From NCBI GenBank assembly GCA_012514635.1, contig JAAYZX010000082.1, positions 1-54,976 of the forward strand: 54,976 bases of DNA. Direction: 5' to 3'. Below are positions 1 through 8,445 of this stretch, piece by piece. A model generated the notes under the pieces. That model ran no database searches and was not told the DNA's origin. It worked only from the letters and a program-made list of their open reading frames with translations. The translations under genes and the position numbers were made by a program. Within the stretch, counting starts at the first letter, position 1. Every line of letters begins with the position of its first letter. Source of the stretch: Actinomycetota bacterium (GTDB lineage Bacteria > Actinomycetota > Thermoleophilia > RBG-16-64-13).

Positions 1-296
1 CCGAAGGGCAGCCCCACGAACCAGCGGAAGAGCAGGTTGTACTCGATGTGCTCACAGAGGCATCTCTCGGAGGCGATGCCGTAGAGGATGCCGATGAGCT
101 GAGCGCGCAGGAGGTACTCCGGCGGGATGGAGACCCGGCCCCGCTCGGCATAGAGCGTGGTGAGCAGGGGGCTCATCTCCGAGAGCGCCCTATCTACCAT
201 GCGCCGGATGGAGCGCAGGGGATGATCGGCCGGTACCCGATCGTCAAGCGAGGCCAGCATGACCATGCTCTCCTGCCGTTCCTCATCTCCCCGCAT
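1..296 (-). CDS. IS5/IS1182-like transposase, N-terminal part (runs off left edge)
   Basis: The first 98 residues of a DDE-type insertion-sequence transposase; the catalytic part lies outside the window. Translation of the minus strand from the ATG at 296 gives the N-terminal DUF772/InsH-like domain: an opening MRGDEERQES, then RVPADHPLRSIRRMVD, a GRVSIPPEYLLRAQ segment and the FRWFVGLPF signature just before the edge. An AAGGAGAA ribosome binding site precedes the start. A small hairpin (TAGCC at 307-311 with GGCTA at 322-326) lies just upstream. Family assignment rests on recalled family motifs; the exact IS group and the element's ends cannot be fixed. Its position directly after the broken end of a helicase gene suggests it took part in that truncation. 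Confidence 0.85.
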   Translation of the reverse strand, partial: MRGDEERQESMVMLASLDDRVPADHPLRSIRRMVDRALSEMSPLLTTLYAERGRVSIPPEYLLRAQLIGILYGIASERCLCEHIEYNLLFRWFVGLPF

Positions 297-721
297 GGCT
301 TCTCCTTAGCCTTGCTTTGCAGGCTAAATTCTACCAATTGGGGGGCCAGAGGGATAGTCGTCCAAGCAGACGGGGGAACGACGAGGACGACGTGAGACTG
401 CGATTTTCAACACACTGCTAGAGCAATGAGGCTCTCTGGGTCTCGGCCCTCTTCCTCGACGATAGCCCACACGGCCTTCTTGGCGCCGCTTCGACTCGGA
501 TACTCTGCCACTGCCTTGTGCATCCTCGCTCCCCGCCGCCGCACCCGGCGGCTGGCTGGTTCGACAGCCCGTATGGACATGGGGCCACACAGTCTTGCCG
601 AAAACCCCCCTTCTGAGATCGCCTGTCCAGCGCTGTCCTTCCTCTGTGCCCGCCATTGCCTCCTCCGCCATTCCTCTCAAACAACGACATCTCTGTGCTC
701 CGATCTCGCCCTTCATGTTCA
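297..721. other. Non-coding or degraded stretch between IS and truncated helicase
   Basis: 425 bases with no convincing gene. It must contain the IS end and the junction with the helicase locus, but the terminal inverted repeat cannot be recognised because the other end of the element is outside the window. None of the three minus-strand frames continues the missing helicase C-terminus (no motif V/VI-like sequence seen). One minus-strand frame reads MHKAVAEYPSRSGAKKAVW and on to a stop near 420, which looks protein-like but I do not recognise it; it may be a gene remnant. Confidence 0.6.
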
Positions 722-3493
722 CTAATCTCTGGGTGATGATCGTCTCACGTCAGCTTGGCAGGGAGGGCAGACGCGGAGGCGCCCGCCATACCACTGGGAG
801 TTGCTGAACCGCACGATGTCTTCGTGAGAACGGAAGTGCTCTATGAGTTCGGCAACCCTAACGCCCACGGCCGAAGAACTGGCCAAATCGAAAAGGGAGT
901 TCGTACCGAATGTATAGGGTTGATCAGATGTGCTCTCCAGCCCATGCACATGCTGAAGTTGCCTATCCCGAAACTTGGCCAGTTTGGATATGTGTCGCAG
1001 CTGGTTCGGATCTCCGATGATCATGGCCCTCTTCGCTCTATAGAGTAGAGGGATAGCCGAAGGGATATCGCATTGGCTTGCCTCATCAATGACCACAAGA
1101 TCGAACAGACCGGGTCCCAAGGGGAAGGTTCCGCCTACCGAAAGGTTGGTGACGCACCAGAGCGGAACAGCACGAGTGACCTCAGGAAAGACCCGGTTCA
1201 GCTCTGCACGCAACTTGGCGTAGGCACTAGACTCCAGTCTCTCCCCGCTCAGCCTTTCCATGGTGGCCTTCAGTTCGCCAAGTGCCCGCCGGGAGGAGGA
1301 ATCCAGTCTGGCGGCGACCAGATCGCCTTCCACGTCAACGAGCGCTCGCCCAAGATCAAGCCCGTCGTTCTCGAGTTCGAGCATTTCGTCAGCCAGCGGA
1401 ACTGGAGACCCAGCCTCCATCAGGAGTTCGAATGCTCGCGTGTACTCAGAGAGGTATTCGGCCAGACCGAGTGTCTGCCTCAGCTCATCGATACCTCGGC
1501 GAAGTTCCGCTCGGGGAACATGCGAGAGATTCCCCGCGTGGAGTGGTTCGGGAATCAATTCCTCGTAGACCCCGAGGAGGTTTCTGACCCTGCGGGCAAT
1601 CCCCTTGTTTCGCCAGTGCCGAAACCAACCGATAGGTTCGCTGCCCTTGCCGGCGCCGGCACCGGCGCTCCCCTGGTGTTTTATGCCCATAGCCTTTGTG
1701 GCTCTTCCCAACAGCTCATCGTCGGCGAGGAGTTTGAGCTGTTCACGAGGGCCGGGGGGTAGCGCTTGAAGCAAGGGAGCGATACGCGCGTCCAGTTCGT
1801 TGACGCGATCGCGAGCTGCCCTTACTCGCTCGAGTCCATCAAACACAGACTCCTGCTGCTTCCTGATCACCGTTAGTCGCTCTCGCAAACGGTGCGCTTC
1901 GGCGCGCTGAGCTTCGCCCGCCTGAGTTGCGAGCGCGTGAGTGAGGAACTTTACTACTTCGGCCCGGAAATCCCGGCTCGAGTAACGAGAGCCAGCCCGC
2001 AGGAGCAGTCGGCCTCGGGACAGCGCGCTCGTGCGTGTCTCAACCACCTCGACGGCCTTGTTGTTTCGACTCGAGAACAGCACGGATTGACCGGCCAGAA
2101 GGGCATTTGCCAAAAGGTTGACGACGACCTGAGACTTTCCGGTCCCTGGAGGTCCCGTCACCACAGTGACGGATGAATCCAGCCCGGCCGCCACCGATTG
2201 CGTCTGTGCCTCATTCAGCGGGCTCACGACGACAACGTCGTTTGGACCCAATTGACCCCGGCTCTCCCTGGGGACGGCATCTGGATCGACGAAGAACCGC
2301 AACGCGCTTCGTGCCAGATCCTCCTCTGACACGAAGTCGCGCAGCTGCGCCAACTCACGTTCCAGCGACTTCGTATACGTGGGCCGGTCGGAGAAGAAGA
2401 GACCCGACCAGTTGAAGATGCCGGTCTCGCCCACCTCAATTGGGCGTCCGATCGGCGTATTCACGGCCTGAGGGTCTATGATCTCGGCGACCTCTCCAAG
2501 AACCTCGAGTTCTGCGAGTCGTGAGCCAAGGCTCCCAAGGCCACCCTCGGGCGGCTCAGCATCCGACAGGCCCAGTCCCAGCCCGTCCAGCAAGGCCCTG
2601 GTCTCTTCGGTGCGAAGGCCCAAACCCTCCGTGAGTGAGGGGTTGAGCCGAGGCCAATCGTCTGCTCGGGCGATCTTCAAACTGGATCCTTGGATGGAAT
2701 GATCCACTGGGAGGACAAAGACCGGGAACATGGTCGTGTTCCCGTCACGGCCGTTGAGAACCGCGATTGGGTATCCATACAGTAGGGAGGTGGAGGCGGC
2801 ACTCTGCAGTACGTACGAGGCGAACGAAGTATCGGCCTCGGTCATTGGGATGACGAGCGAATCCTCTCCGGAACCTGACCACTCCCGCTGACCCAACAGG
2901 GGCAGCCATTTGTCCCCCACATCCTTGAGTCTCACCCCGACGCCGAAACCCTCATCTTCACGAATGCAGTCGAGGTCGTAAGAGACGAAACGATTGAACC
3001 GCTGCCACGCCGGTTTCGTCCGAGGAGCCTTCGCGCCACCGGTGGTTACCCGTCGTACAGATTGGCCAGACGTAGCCGCTGCCGCTACAGAAGCAGTCTT
3101 ACGACTTCTTGGCTGAACGGCCGGCCGGTCGTCATTCGCAATCCTCGCTTGCGGCGTGCTCTCGCCTACTGCCTTAACCAGCCGCATACGATCCGTTCGG
3201 AAGACCCGATCTGCATGGCGTTCTTCGCAGAACGCTTCCACGTAGGTGGCCGAGTAGCCATCCTTGGTATAGACCGCCTTTGGCTTAATCCAACGCTGTC
3301 GGGGCGGCCCTGAACCTCCAGAGTAGTGGACGCAGACCCGTTCCCCCGCGGAACACGCTCTCAGAAGCTCCTTCACCAAGGGATCGTTGGACTTGGTGAT
3401 TGCGGTACGTCCCGAGGCTTCCCAGTCGTTCAGCCCTTCGAATGATCTGTAGTTTGTCAAACCCAACCTCACAACTAGCCGGACTGGACTCAA
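722..3493 (-). CDS. SF1 (Upf1/Dna2-like) helicase with WYL-like N-terminus, C-terminally truncated
   Basis: Likely a defence-associated ATP-dependent helicase. Residues about 45-105 resemble a WYL ligand-sensing domain (YVEAFCEERHADRVFRTDRMRLV). Walker A is GPPGTGKS at about 447-454, followed by a coiled-coil-rich insertion. Walker B is VVIDEASQ at about 800, then GDPNQLRHI and EHFRSHEDIVRFSN (motif IV region). Family members normally continue for well over 100 residues with motifs V and VI. Here the ORF stops soon after YGGRLRV with an unrelated-looking tail, so the protein is probably inactive. The listed start is TTG; a TTG 11 codons later, with GAGG six bases upstream, is equally plausible. 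It lies 63 bases after the UvrD-like gene, apparently as the last gene of the res-mod operon. Confidence 0.8.
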   Translation of the reverse strand: MSPVRLVVRLGLTNYRSFEGLNDWEASGRTAITKSNDPLVKELLRACSAGERVCVHYSGGSGPPRQRWIKPKAVYTKDGYSATYVEAFCEERHADRVFRTDRMRLVKAVGESTPQARIANDDRPAVQPRSRKTASVAAAATSGQSVRRVTTGGAKAPRTKPAWQRFNRFVSYDLDCIREDEGFGVGVRLKDVGDKWLPLLGQREWSGSGEDSLVIPMTEADTSFASYVLQSAASTSLLYGYPIAVLNGRDGNTTMFPVFVLPVDHSIQGSSLKIARADDWPRLNPSLTEGLGLRTEETRALLDGLGLGLSDAEPPEGGLGSLGSRLAELEVLGEVAEIIDPQAVNTPIGRPIEVGETGIFNWSGLFFSDRPTYTKSLERELAQLRDFVSEEDLARSALRFFVDPDAVPRESRGQLGPNDVVVVSPLNEAQTQSVAAGLDSSVTVVTGPPGTGKSQVVVNLLANALLAGQSVLFSSRNNKAVEVVETRTSALSRGRLLLRAGSRYSSRDFRAEVVKFLTHALATQAGEAQRAEAHRLRERLTVIRKQQESVFDGLERVRAARDRVNELDARIAPLLQALPPGPREQLKLLADDELLGRATKAMGIKHQGSAGAGAGKGSEPIGWFRHWRNKGIARRVRNLLGVYEELIPEPLHAGNLSHVPRAELRRGIDELRQTLGLAEYLSEYTRAFELLMEAGSPVPLADEMLELENDGLDLGRALVDVEGDLVAARLDSSSRRALGELKATMERLSGERLESSAYAKLRAELNRVFPEVTRAVPLWCVTNLSVGGTFPLGPGLFDLVVIDEASQCDIPSAIPLLYRAKRAMIIGDPNQLRHISKLAKFRDRQLQHVHGLESTSDQPYTFGTNSLFDLASSSAVGVRVAELIEHFRSHEDIVRFSNSQWYGGRLRVCPPCQADVRRSSPRD

Positions 3494-3556
3494 AACCCAT
3501 TGACCATCGTGGCCGCGGAAGTTCCTTCTGAACTTGAGGCTCCTATTTCTTTACCG

Positions 3557-5623
3557 CTACATATCCTCCAGGAACTCCGACGCCGGCTCGACTCCCGTCA
3601 CCAACAGGTAGTCGCGTGCCCTTGTGCAGGCTACGTACAGCAGATGCCGCTCGGTGTTGTAGACTTCTTCTAGGTCCGATTCGTCGGCAACGGCGGCGAT
3701 GCGCTCCATCGAGGGGATGACCTCGTCATCGCAGGCCATGACCACCACTGCCCGGAATTCCAGCCCTTTCGCCAGATGCATGGTGCTGATGGATACGCGT
3801 CCACTGACCGTCGCTACATCTTCATCCAGTACTCGTGAGAGAAGACCGGCATCGGCAACCGCTGCGCCGGCGCGGTCAAGATCTGCAGCGGAGCGAACAA
3901 AGACACCGATCTCATGCGGCTCCACACCCTCGTCTGCCCGTTCAGCCAACCACTCTCCCACCACCTCGATCTCGTCCTGCTGGGAGTCCAGAATCCTGAT
4001 GACGGGCTCCGGCCCGTTGAACACCGATACCGTGCCCCTGCGATCTTCTACGTTTCCGTCAACGTCTGCGATCTGTGCGGACAGCAAACGATCGGCACGC
4101 ATCCTTATTTGGTGAGAAGTGCGGTAGTTGACACGTAGAGTGGACGATCGACCCCTGATGTCTACACCCAACGCCTTCCATGAGAACGGCTGTTGGAAGA
4201 TGCGCTGACCGAGATCGCCCGCGAAGAAGAGTCCGTTCGAACGGTCACCGCCCACCCCGGCTAAGAACCTGAGCTGGGAGACGCTAATATCCTGGGCCTC
4301 GTCTATTACGACGAATTCGAACGGAGCATGCTTGGCCTGCGCGAAGTGGGCACCCAGCCGACTGAACATGTCGGCCAACGTGATGAGACCCTGCTCTAGG
4401 AGCCGCGTCTTCACCCGCGCAAATAAGGACCACAGCACGGCCCGGCGCGCCTCCGGCAATCGCCTCTTCCGTCCCAGGCGAACGACATCGCGGTACGCCT
4501 CCCACGTGTCAAGTTGCCACGCGTCCACCACCTGCTCCCATTCGGCCCAAAGAAAACCAGGGCTGAACTCAGATTCCGCGTTCTCTTGGAGTGCCTCTGC
4601 GAGCAGGCCACGTATGTGTTCCGAAGAGGCGATCTTCAGCGGACCGAAATTGGATTCGTACAGTCGCCGCCCGATAGCATTCATGGCGTGGACCTCGATG
4701 CGCTCACCCAACTTCGGGTCGCTGCTGATCAGTCGCCGCAATCTGGCAAGAAGTGCGTTGGCCAGGGCATCGGAGAACGTTGCCAACAGCACCCGCGCCT
4801 CCGGGTTCGACCGGGCGAGGAACACGGCACGATGCAGCGCCACGATGGTCTTGCCGGTCCCGGCAGAGCCAGACACCCGAGCGGGCCCGTTGTAATCGCG
4901 CTCAACCAGGCGGCGTTGCTCCGGATGCAAGAAGATGATCCACTTCTCCCACGGATAATCCAGGGCGAGCGATAACTCCTCGACATTATCGACCACCCGG
5001 AACCGTCGTTGTGCGTCGGGATGATCAAAGGCCTCAGCTCCTTCCGGTGCCGGTTGCGGGAGCGGGGGTGTCACCCCGACGGCCAGGTCGAGTACCGCCT
5101 CTGCCGCTTCCGCGGGCAGGTGATCCACCACATCAAGGACTGTGTCTTCCGTGGCCCGCAAGACCTCCTCCACCCAGGCGGGCGGAACCCCGTAGGTCAG
5201 CAGTTCCTCTTCGGTGATCCGCTCAGACAACGGCGGCCCGGTGGGGGACGGAGATTCCTCCGGTACATACTGAGGGATAACGACTTCCACCACCGTCTCC
5301 CTCACCTCGACCAGCTGCGCTGCCCCGGTCTTAGGGTGAGTCTCCAATCGCCTGCGCTCGGCCCACCGGTACGCCTCATCATGATGGTCTACGTAGCAAA
5401 GAAGAAGGCTGGACGCAGTCTGGTGGACGATCAATCTAATATCTTTACTCACCCTCACCGACCAGAAATCTGGGTCCTTCGCCTTATCCAGGCGGTGGAA
5501 CTGCATCCCCGGGTTCGCGGGATCCAGTTGAAGGTCGAAGGCAGTTGTCTTCACCGCCTTCTGCTCATCGCCAGTGAGCTTGGCGAGACTTTCGGTGAAG
5601 GTGTCTGCTATACGAAACTGCAT
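3557..5623 (-). CDS. RelE/ParE-like domain fused to UvrD/Rep-type helicase
   Basis: Residues 1-95 look like a RelE/ParE toxin fold: beta-alpha-alpha-beta pattern, with WSVRVSKDIRLIVHQ and LLLCYVDHHDEAYRWAERR in the places of the family's core strands. A linker of about 110 residues follows, then an SF1A helicase: Walker A GSAGTGKT at 252-259, Walker B VVIDEAQD near 440, motif V TMHLAKGLEFRAVVV and motif VI YVACTRARDYLLV near the end. All helicase motifs are intact. At 688 residues it is the usual length for this fused family as I recall it. The ATG start has GAGGAC upstream at a long spacing. It sits 41 bases after mod and 63 before the truncated helicase, so it is probably part of the restriction operon. 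Whether the RelE-like part is a nuclease or only a binding module is unknown. Confidence 0.88.
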   Translation of the reverse strand: MQFRIADTFTESLAKLTGDEQKAVKTTAFDLQLDPANPGMQFHRLDKAKDPDFWSVRVSKDIRLIVHQTASSLLLCYVDHHDEAYRWAERRRLETHPKTGAAQLVEVRETVVEVVIPQYVPEESPSPTGPPLSERITEEELLTYGVPPAWVEEVLRATEDTVLDVVDHLPAEAAEAVLDLAVGVTPPLPQPAPEGAEAFDHPDAQRRFRVVDNVEELSLALDYPWEKWIIFLHPEQRRLVERDYNGPARVSGSAGTGKTIVALHRAVFLARSNPEARVLLATFSDALANALLARLRRLISSDPKLGERIEVHAMNAIGRRLYESNFGPLKIASSEHIRGLLAEALQENAESEFSPGFLWAEWEQVVDAWQLDTWEAYRDVVRLGRKRRLPEARRAVLWSLFARVKTRLLEQGLITLADMFSRLGAHFAQAKHAPFEFVVIDEAQDISVSQLRFLAGVGGDRSNGLFFAGDLGQRIFQQPFSWKALGVDIRGRSSTLRVNYRTSHQIRMRADRLLSAQIADVDGNVEDRRGTVSVFNGPEPVIRILDSQQDEIEVVGEWLAERADEGVEPHEIGVFVRSAADLDRAGAAVADAGLLSRVLDEDVATVSGRVSISTMHLAKGLEFRAVVVMACDDEVIPSMERIAAVADESDLEEVYNTERHLLYVACTRARDYLLVTGVEPASEFLEDM

Positions 5624-5664
5624 CGACGGGCTACGTCCTCGTCCAGATGTGTACTCGGCCGCAC

Positions 5665-8445
5665 CTAGACACGAAACACCTTCATCACTTCGTCACCCAG
5701 ATGATTGATCACTTTCACCGCTATCCTGCCGGATTCCGGTTTGTCGAACGGTCGAGAAATGTCGCTGTGTAGGCTCTCCCAAGCTTCTTGGTCGATCTCA
5801 GCCTTAAGCGTGGTCTTCAGGGCCTTGTAGGGGTCGTTGGCTCCTAAGAAATAGGCGTGCCGTACAAAGAAGCTTTCCTCGTTGTAGTCGGTGTCAATAA
5901 ACCAGCAGGCGATACCTTCTGGGCCATCGCTCCTAACTTCTCCTGTGCTGGGATGGAACACGTCAACGCCTTTGATTCTGACCTGGATCTGGTTGTCGGC
6001 AGCGTCAAGAATATCGATATCAGGCTCCCCAAAGATGACGAACAGGTTGCCCTTGCCCGTGTTCTTGAGGTCGTCTGCCATGTGGAGATCGGCGTTCATG
6101 CGCGCCTTTAGCACCGGAAGGCGGCCCAGTCGGTCAAACTCTGAGGAATGGGCGTCGTAGCTGAAAGCACAGGCAATGAGCACATCAAAGTCAGCGTCAC
6201 CGGCCTCGCGAGCGGCTGCGACCAAGTCCGGCCGGGACACAGTGCCAAACTCGGGACCGATAAAGACGGCCGCCCGCTTCTCGGCACCCTCTTCCCCACC
6301 CTCTATGTAGCGACCTTCAGCACAGATCAGGTTCCCCGGCCAAGGCGTCAGGGATGTGAAGACGATCTTGTCTTCTTTGTGCGCCTGCTGGACGCCGGCG
6401 ACCTTGAGGTTTTCGAGAATCATCTGGGCGAAATCAAGATCTCCACCAGCACCGCGATCAGTGCCTGCTACACCGTCCACGAGTTCGTCATCCTCGTTGA
6501 CAATCAGCACACGGTGAGGGGCGAGGCTCTCGACAGTGAAGGGGCCGGCCACTCTGACCTTGCTTCTATCCTCGTAAGGCTTGTCGTAGAGGTACTCGAA
6601 GTCGGCCCGAGCAGATATAGACTCATCAATCTCCATCTGCCGGGCAATGCGCGCAGCCCACCAAGCAGCATGTGCTTGTTTGGCATCGTCCGGCCAATTA
6701 TCGTTGAGATCGAGCGGTACATCCCATTCCAGCCACTTGGTCCCAAGGCTCATGTTGAGCGTTTCACGGAGCGGTTCAAGTGTAGCTTGCCACTTGTCCC
6801 ATATGACATCGATCTCCGCGTTGTTAGCAATTGCTTTGAGAGTTATGCGCGGTAGCCGCTCATAGACAAAGCCCTGACGTATGCTTTTATTCATTGCTTG
6901 TTTGTCTGGTGGAGAGCCACCAAGACCTATCTCTATACGCCGCCCCTCTGCAGAATCAACGAGTAGAAAGTAAGGATACCGGGCACCCATGATTCGTGCT
7001 CTGGCCAACGCGAGTGCTACCCGAGAAGTATCGACAGTGATCCAGCGTCGGCCCCATTGCTCTGCAACATATGCAGTAGTACCTGAGCCACAGGTAGGAT
7101 CTAGAACCAAATCACCAGGATCTGTTGTCATGATAATGCAACGCTGAATAACGGAGGGTGCTGTCTCGACCACGTAGGTGAGGCCCGTACCAATCTGAAG
7201 GGATTCCCAACGATCATTTAAAGGCAACAATGCAAAGTCGGCCAGGTAGCGTTTATATCGAATAGTGGTTCTCCCTATAGCTAGCCTACCAGCCAAACCA
7301 AGACGAGCAAGACCTTCAACAGTCGTTTTCCAGTGATTGTTGGGGCCTGGCTCAAATCGAATCCCACGGAACTGGAACGACTGTTCGGACGAAGTTGCAC
7401 CTGAGCTAACCAGACTGGTATGCTGAAATATTCTGCCTTCTGGAATGTCCACTGTTCGAGCCAACTCATCTTTGGATAGCCGCCGTTCAACTCCAATTGC
7501 AAGTTCTATCTGGTCATAGCGGTCAGAAGAGGCATGGCCGGCTTCACGCTCTCCGTAGCATGGCCGGTATTTCACGCGATCCCTGGTTTTCGCGTACCAC
7601 AAAATGAAATCGACCGTGTTAGCCAGAAGCCTACTTGCCTGGCTACCAGTTTTCTGAACTTGCACCATAGATACGAAGTTTTCTTCCCCAAACACCTCGT
7701 CCAAGAGGAGCCGCACTCTGTGCAAGTTGTCGTTTCCAATCTGGACGAACACGGACCCTGTCTCGCCGAGCAAATCGCGACAGACACACAGGCGATCTCG
7801 TAAGTAAGTCAAGTATGTGTGAATCCCATCTCGCCAGGTGTCTCTGAACGCCTTCACCTGCTCGGGTTCTCGGGTTATGTGGTCAGCTTTGCCATCCTTA
7901 ACGTCTCGACTCGTCGTCGACCACTGGAAGTTCGAGTTGAACTTGATGCCGTAGGGTGGATCGATATAGATGCACTGCACTTGGCCGCGCAGCCCTTCCC
8001 GCTCAGCAAGTGACGCCATCACCTGCAGGCTATCTCCCAGGATCATTCGGTTCGACCAGTTACCGTCGTGCTGGTAGAACTCAGTCTTGGCAGCCTCGCT
8101 CGGCAGACCGTTAAAATCTGCAAATAAGTCCAGCTGCTCATCGTCGGTGGCGTTGTGCCGGCGCATGAGGTCGTCAATGAGGACCTTGGGGTGAACCTTC
8201 TCCTGTATGTAGATGGGCGGAGCATGCACCACTAAGTCCGACCAGTCCTGCTCATCCTTACCCCGCCAGACCAGCTGCGGGTCCAGGTCTCGGTTGCGGC
8301 GCTCATAAGCAACACGTATAGGGCTCTCTTGCTCTTTGGAAAGGAGCGATTGATACTCAGCCGGAGGGATGTTCTTCCGTACAGCCTCTTCATGGATGAA
8401 GGACTCAACCTGCTTGCCCGCTCTGTCGTCCTTTCGTTTCTTCAT
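5665..8445 (-). CDS. mod: Type III restriction-modification DNA adenine methyltransferase (Mod)
   Basis: Transfers a methyl group from S-adenosylmethionine to adenine in the recognition site, protecting host DNA and specifying the target for Res. Motif order is that of beta-class N6-adenine methyltransferases: the catalytic DPPY at 162-165 precedes the AdoMet-binding DPTCGSGT at 449-456, with the target-recognition region between them. A C-terminal extension of about 420 residues follows, as in large Mod subunits. The ATG overlaps the res stop by four bases (ATGA), which indicates translational coupling. Two 60-base lines counted within the recognition region (7261-7320 and 7381-7440) are 48 percent GC, visibly lower than neighbouring genes. 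This fits exchange of recognition domains or horizontal transfer. The reading frame is intact, so methylation could persist even if restriction is lost. Confidence 0.92.
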   Translation of the reverse strand: MKKRKDDRAGKQVESFIHEEAVRKNIPPAEYQSLLSKEQESPIRVAYERRNRDLDPQLVWRGKDEQDWSDLVVHAPPIYIQEKVHPKVLIDDLMRRHNATDDEQLDLFADFNGLPSEAAKTEFYQHDGNWSNRMILGDSLQVMASLAEREGLRGQVQCIYIDPPYGIKFNSNFQWSTTSRDVKDGKADHITREPEQVKAFRDTWRDGIHTYLTYLRDRLCVCRDLLGETGSVFVQIGNDNLHRVRLLLDEVFGEENFVSMVQVQKTGSQASRLLANTVDFILWYAKTRDRVKYRPCYGEREAGHASSDRYDQIELAIGVERRLSKDELARTVDIPEGRIFQHTSLVSSGATSSEQSFQFRGIRFEPGPNNHWKTTVEGLARLGLAGRLAIGRTTIRYKRYLADFALLPLNDRWESLQIGTGLTYVVETAPSVIQRCIIMTTDPGDLVLDPTCGSGTTAYVAEQWGRRWITVDTSRVALALARARIMGARYPYFLLVDSAEGRRIEIGLGGSPPDKQAMNKSIRQGFVYERLPRITLKAIANNAEIDVIWDKWQATLEPLRETLNMSLGTKWLEWDVPLDLNDNWPDDAKQAHAAWWAARIARQMEIDESISARADFEYLYDKPYEDRSKVRVAGPFTVESLAPHRVLIVNEDDELVDGVAGTDRGAGGDLDFAQMILENLKVAGVQQAHKEDKIVFTSLTPWPGNLICAEGRYIEGGEEGAEKRAAVFIGPEFGTVSRPDLVAAAREAGDADFDVLIACAFSYDAHSSEFDRLGRLPVLKARMNADLHMADDLKNTGKGNLFVIFGEPDIDILDAADNQIQVRIKGVDVFHPSTGEVRSDGPEGIACWFIDTDYNEESFFVRHAYFLGANDPYKALKTTLKAEIDQEAWESLHSDISRPFDKPESGRIAVKVINHLGDEVMKVFRV

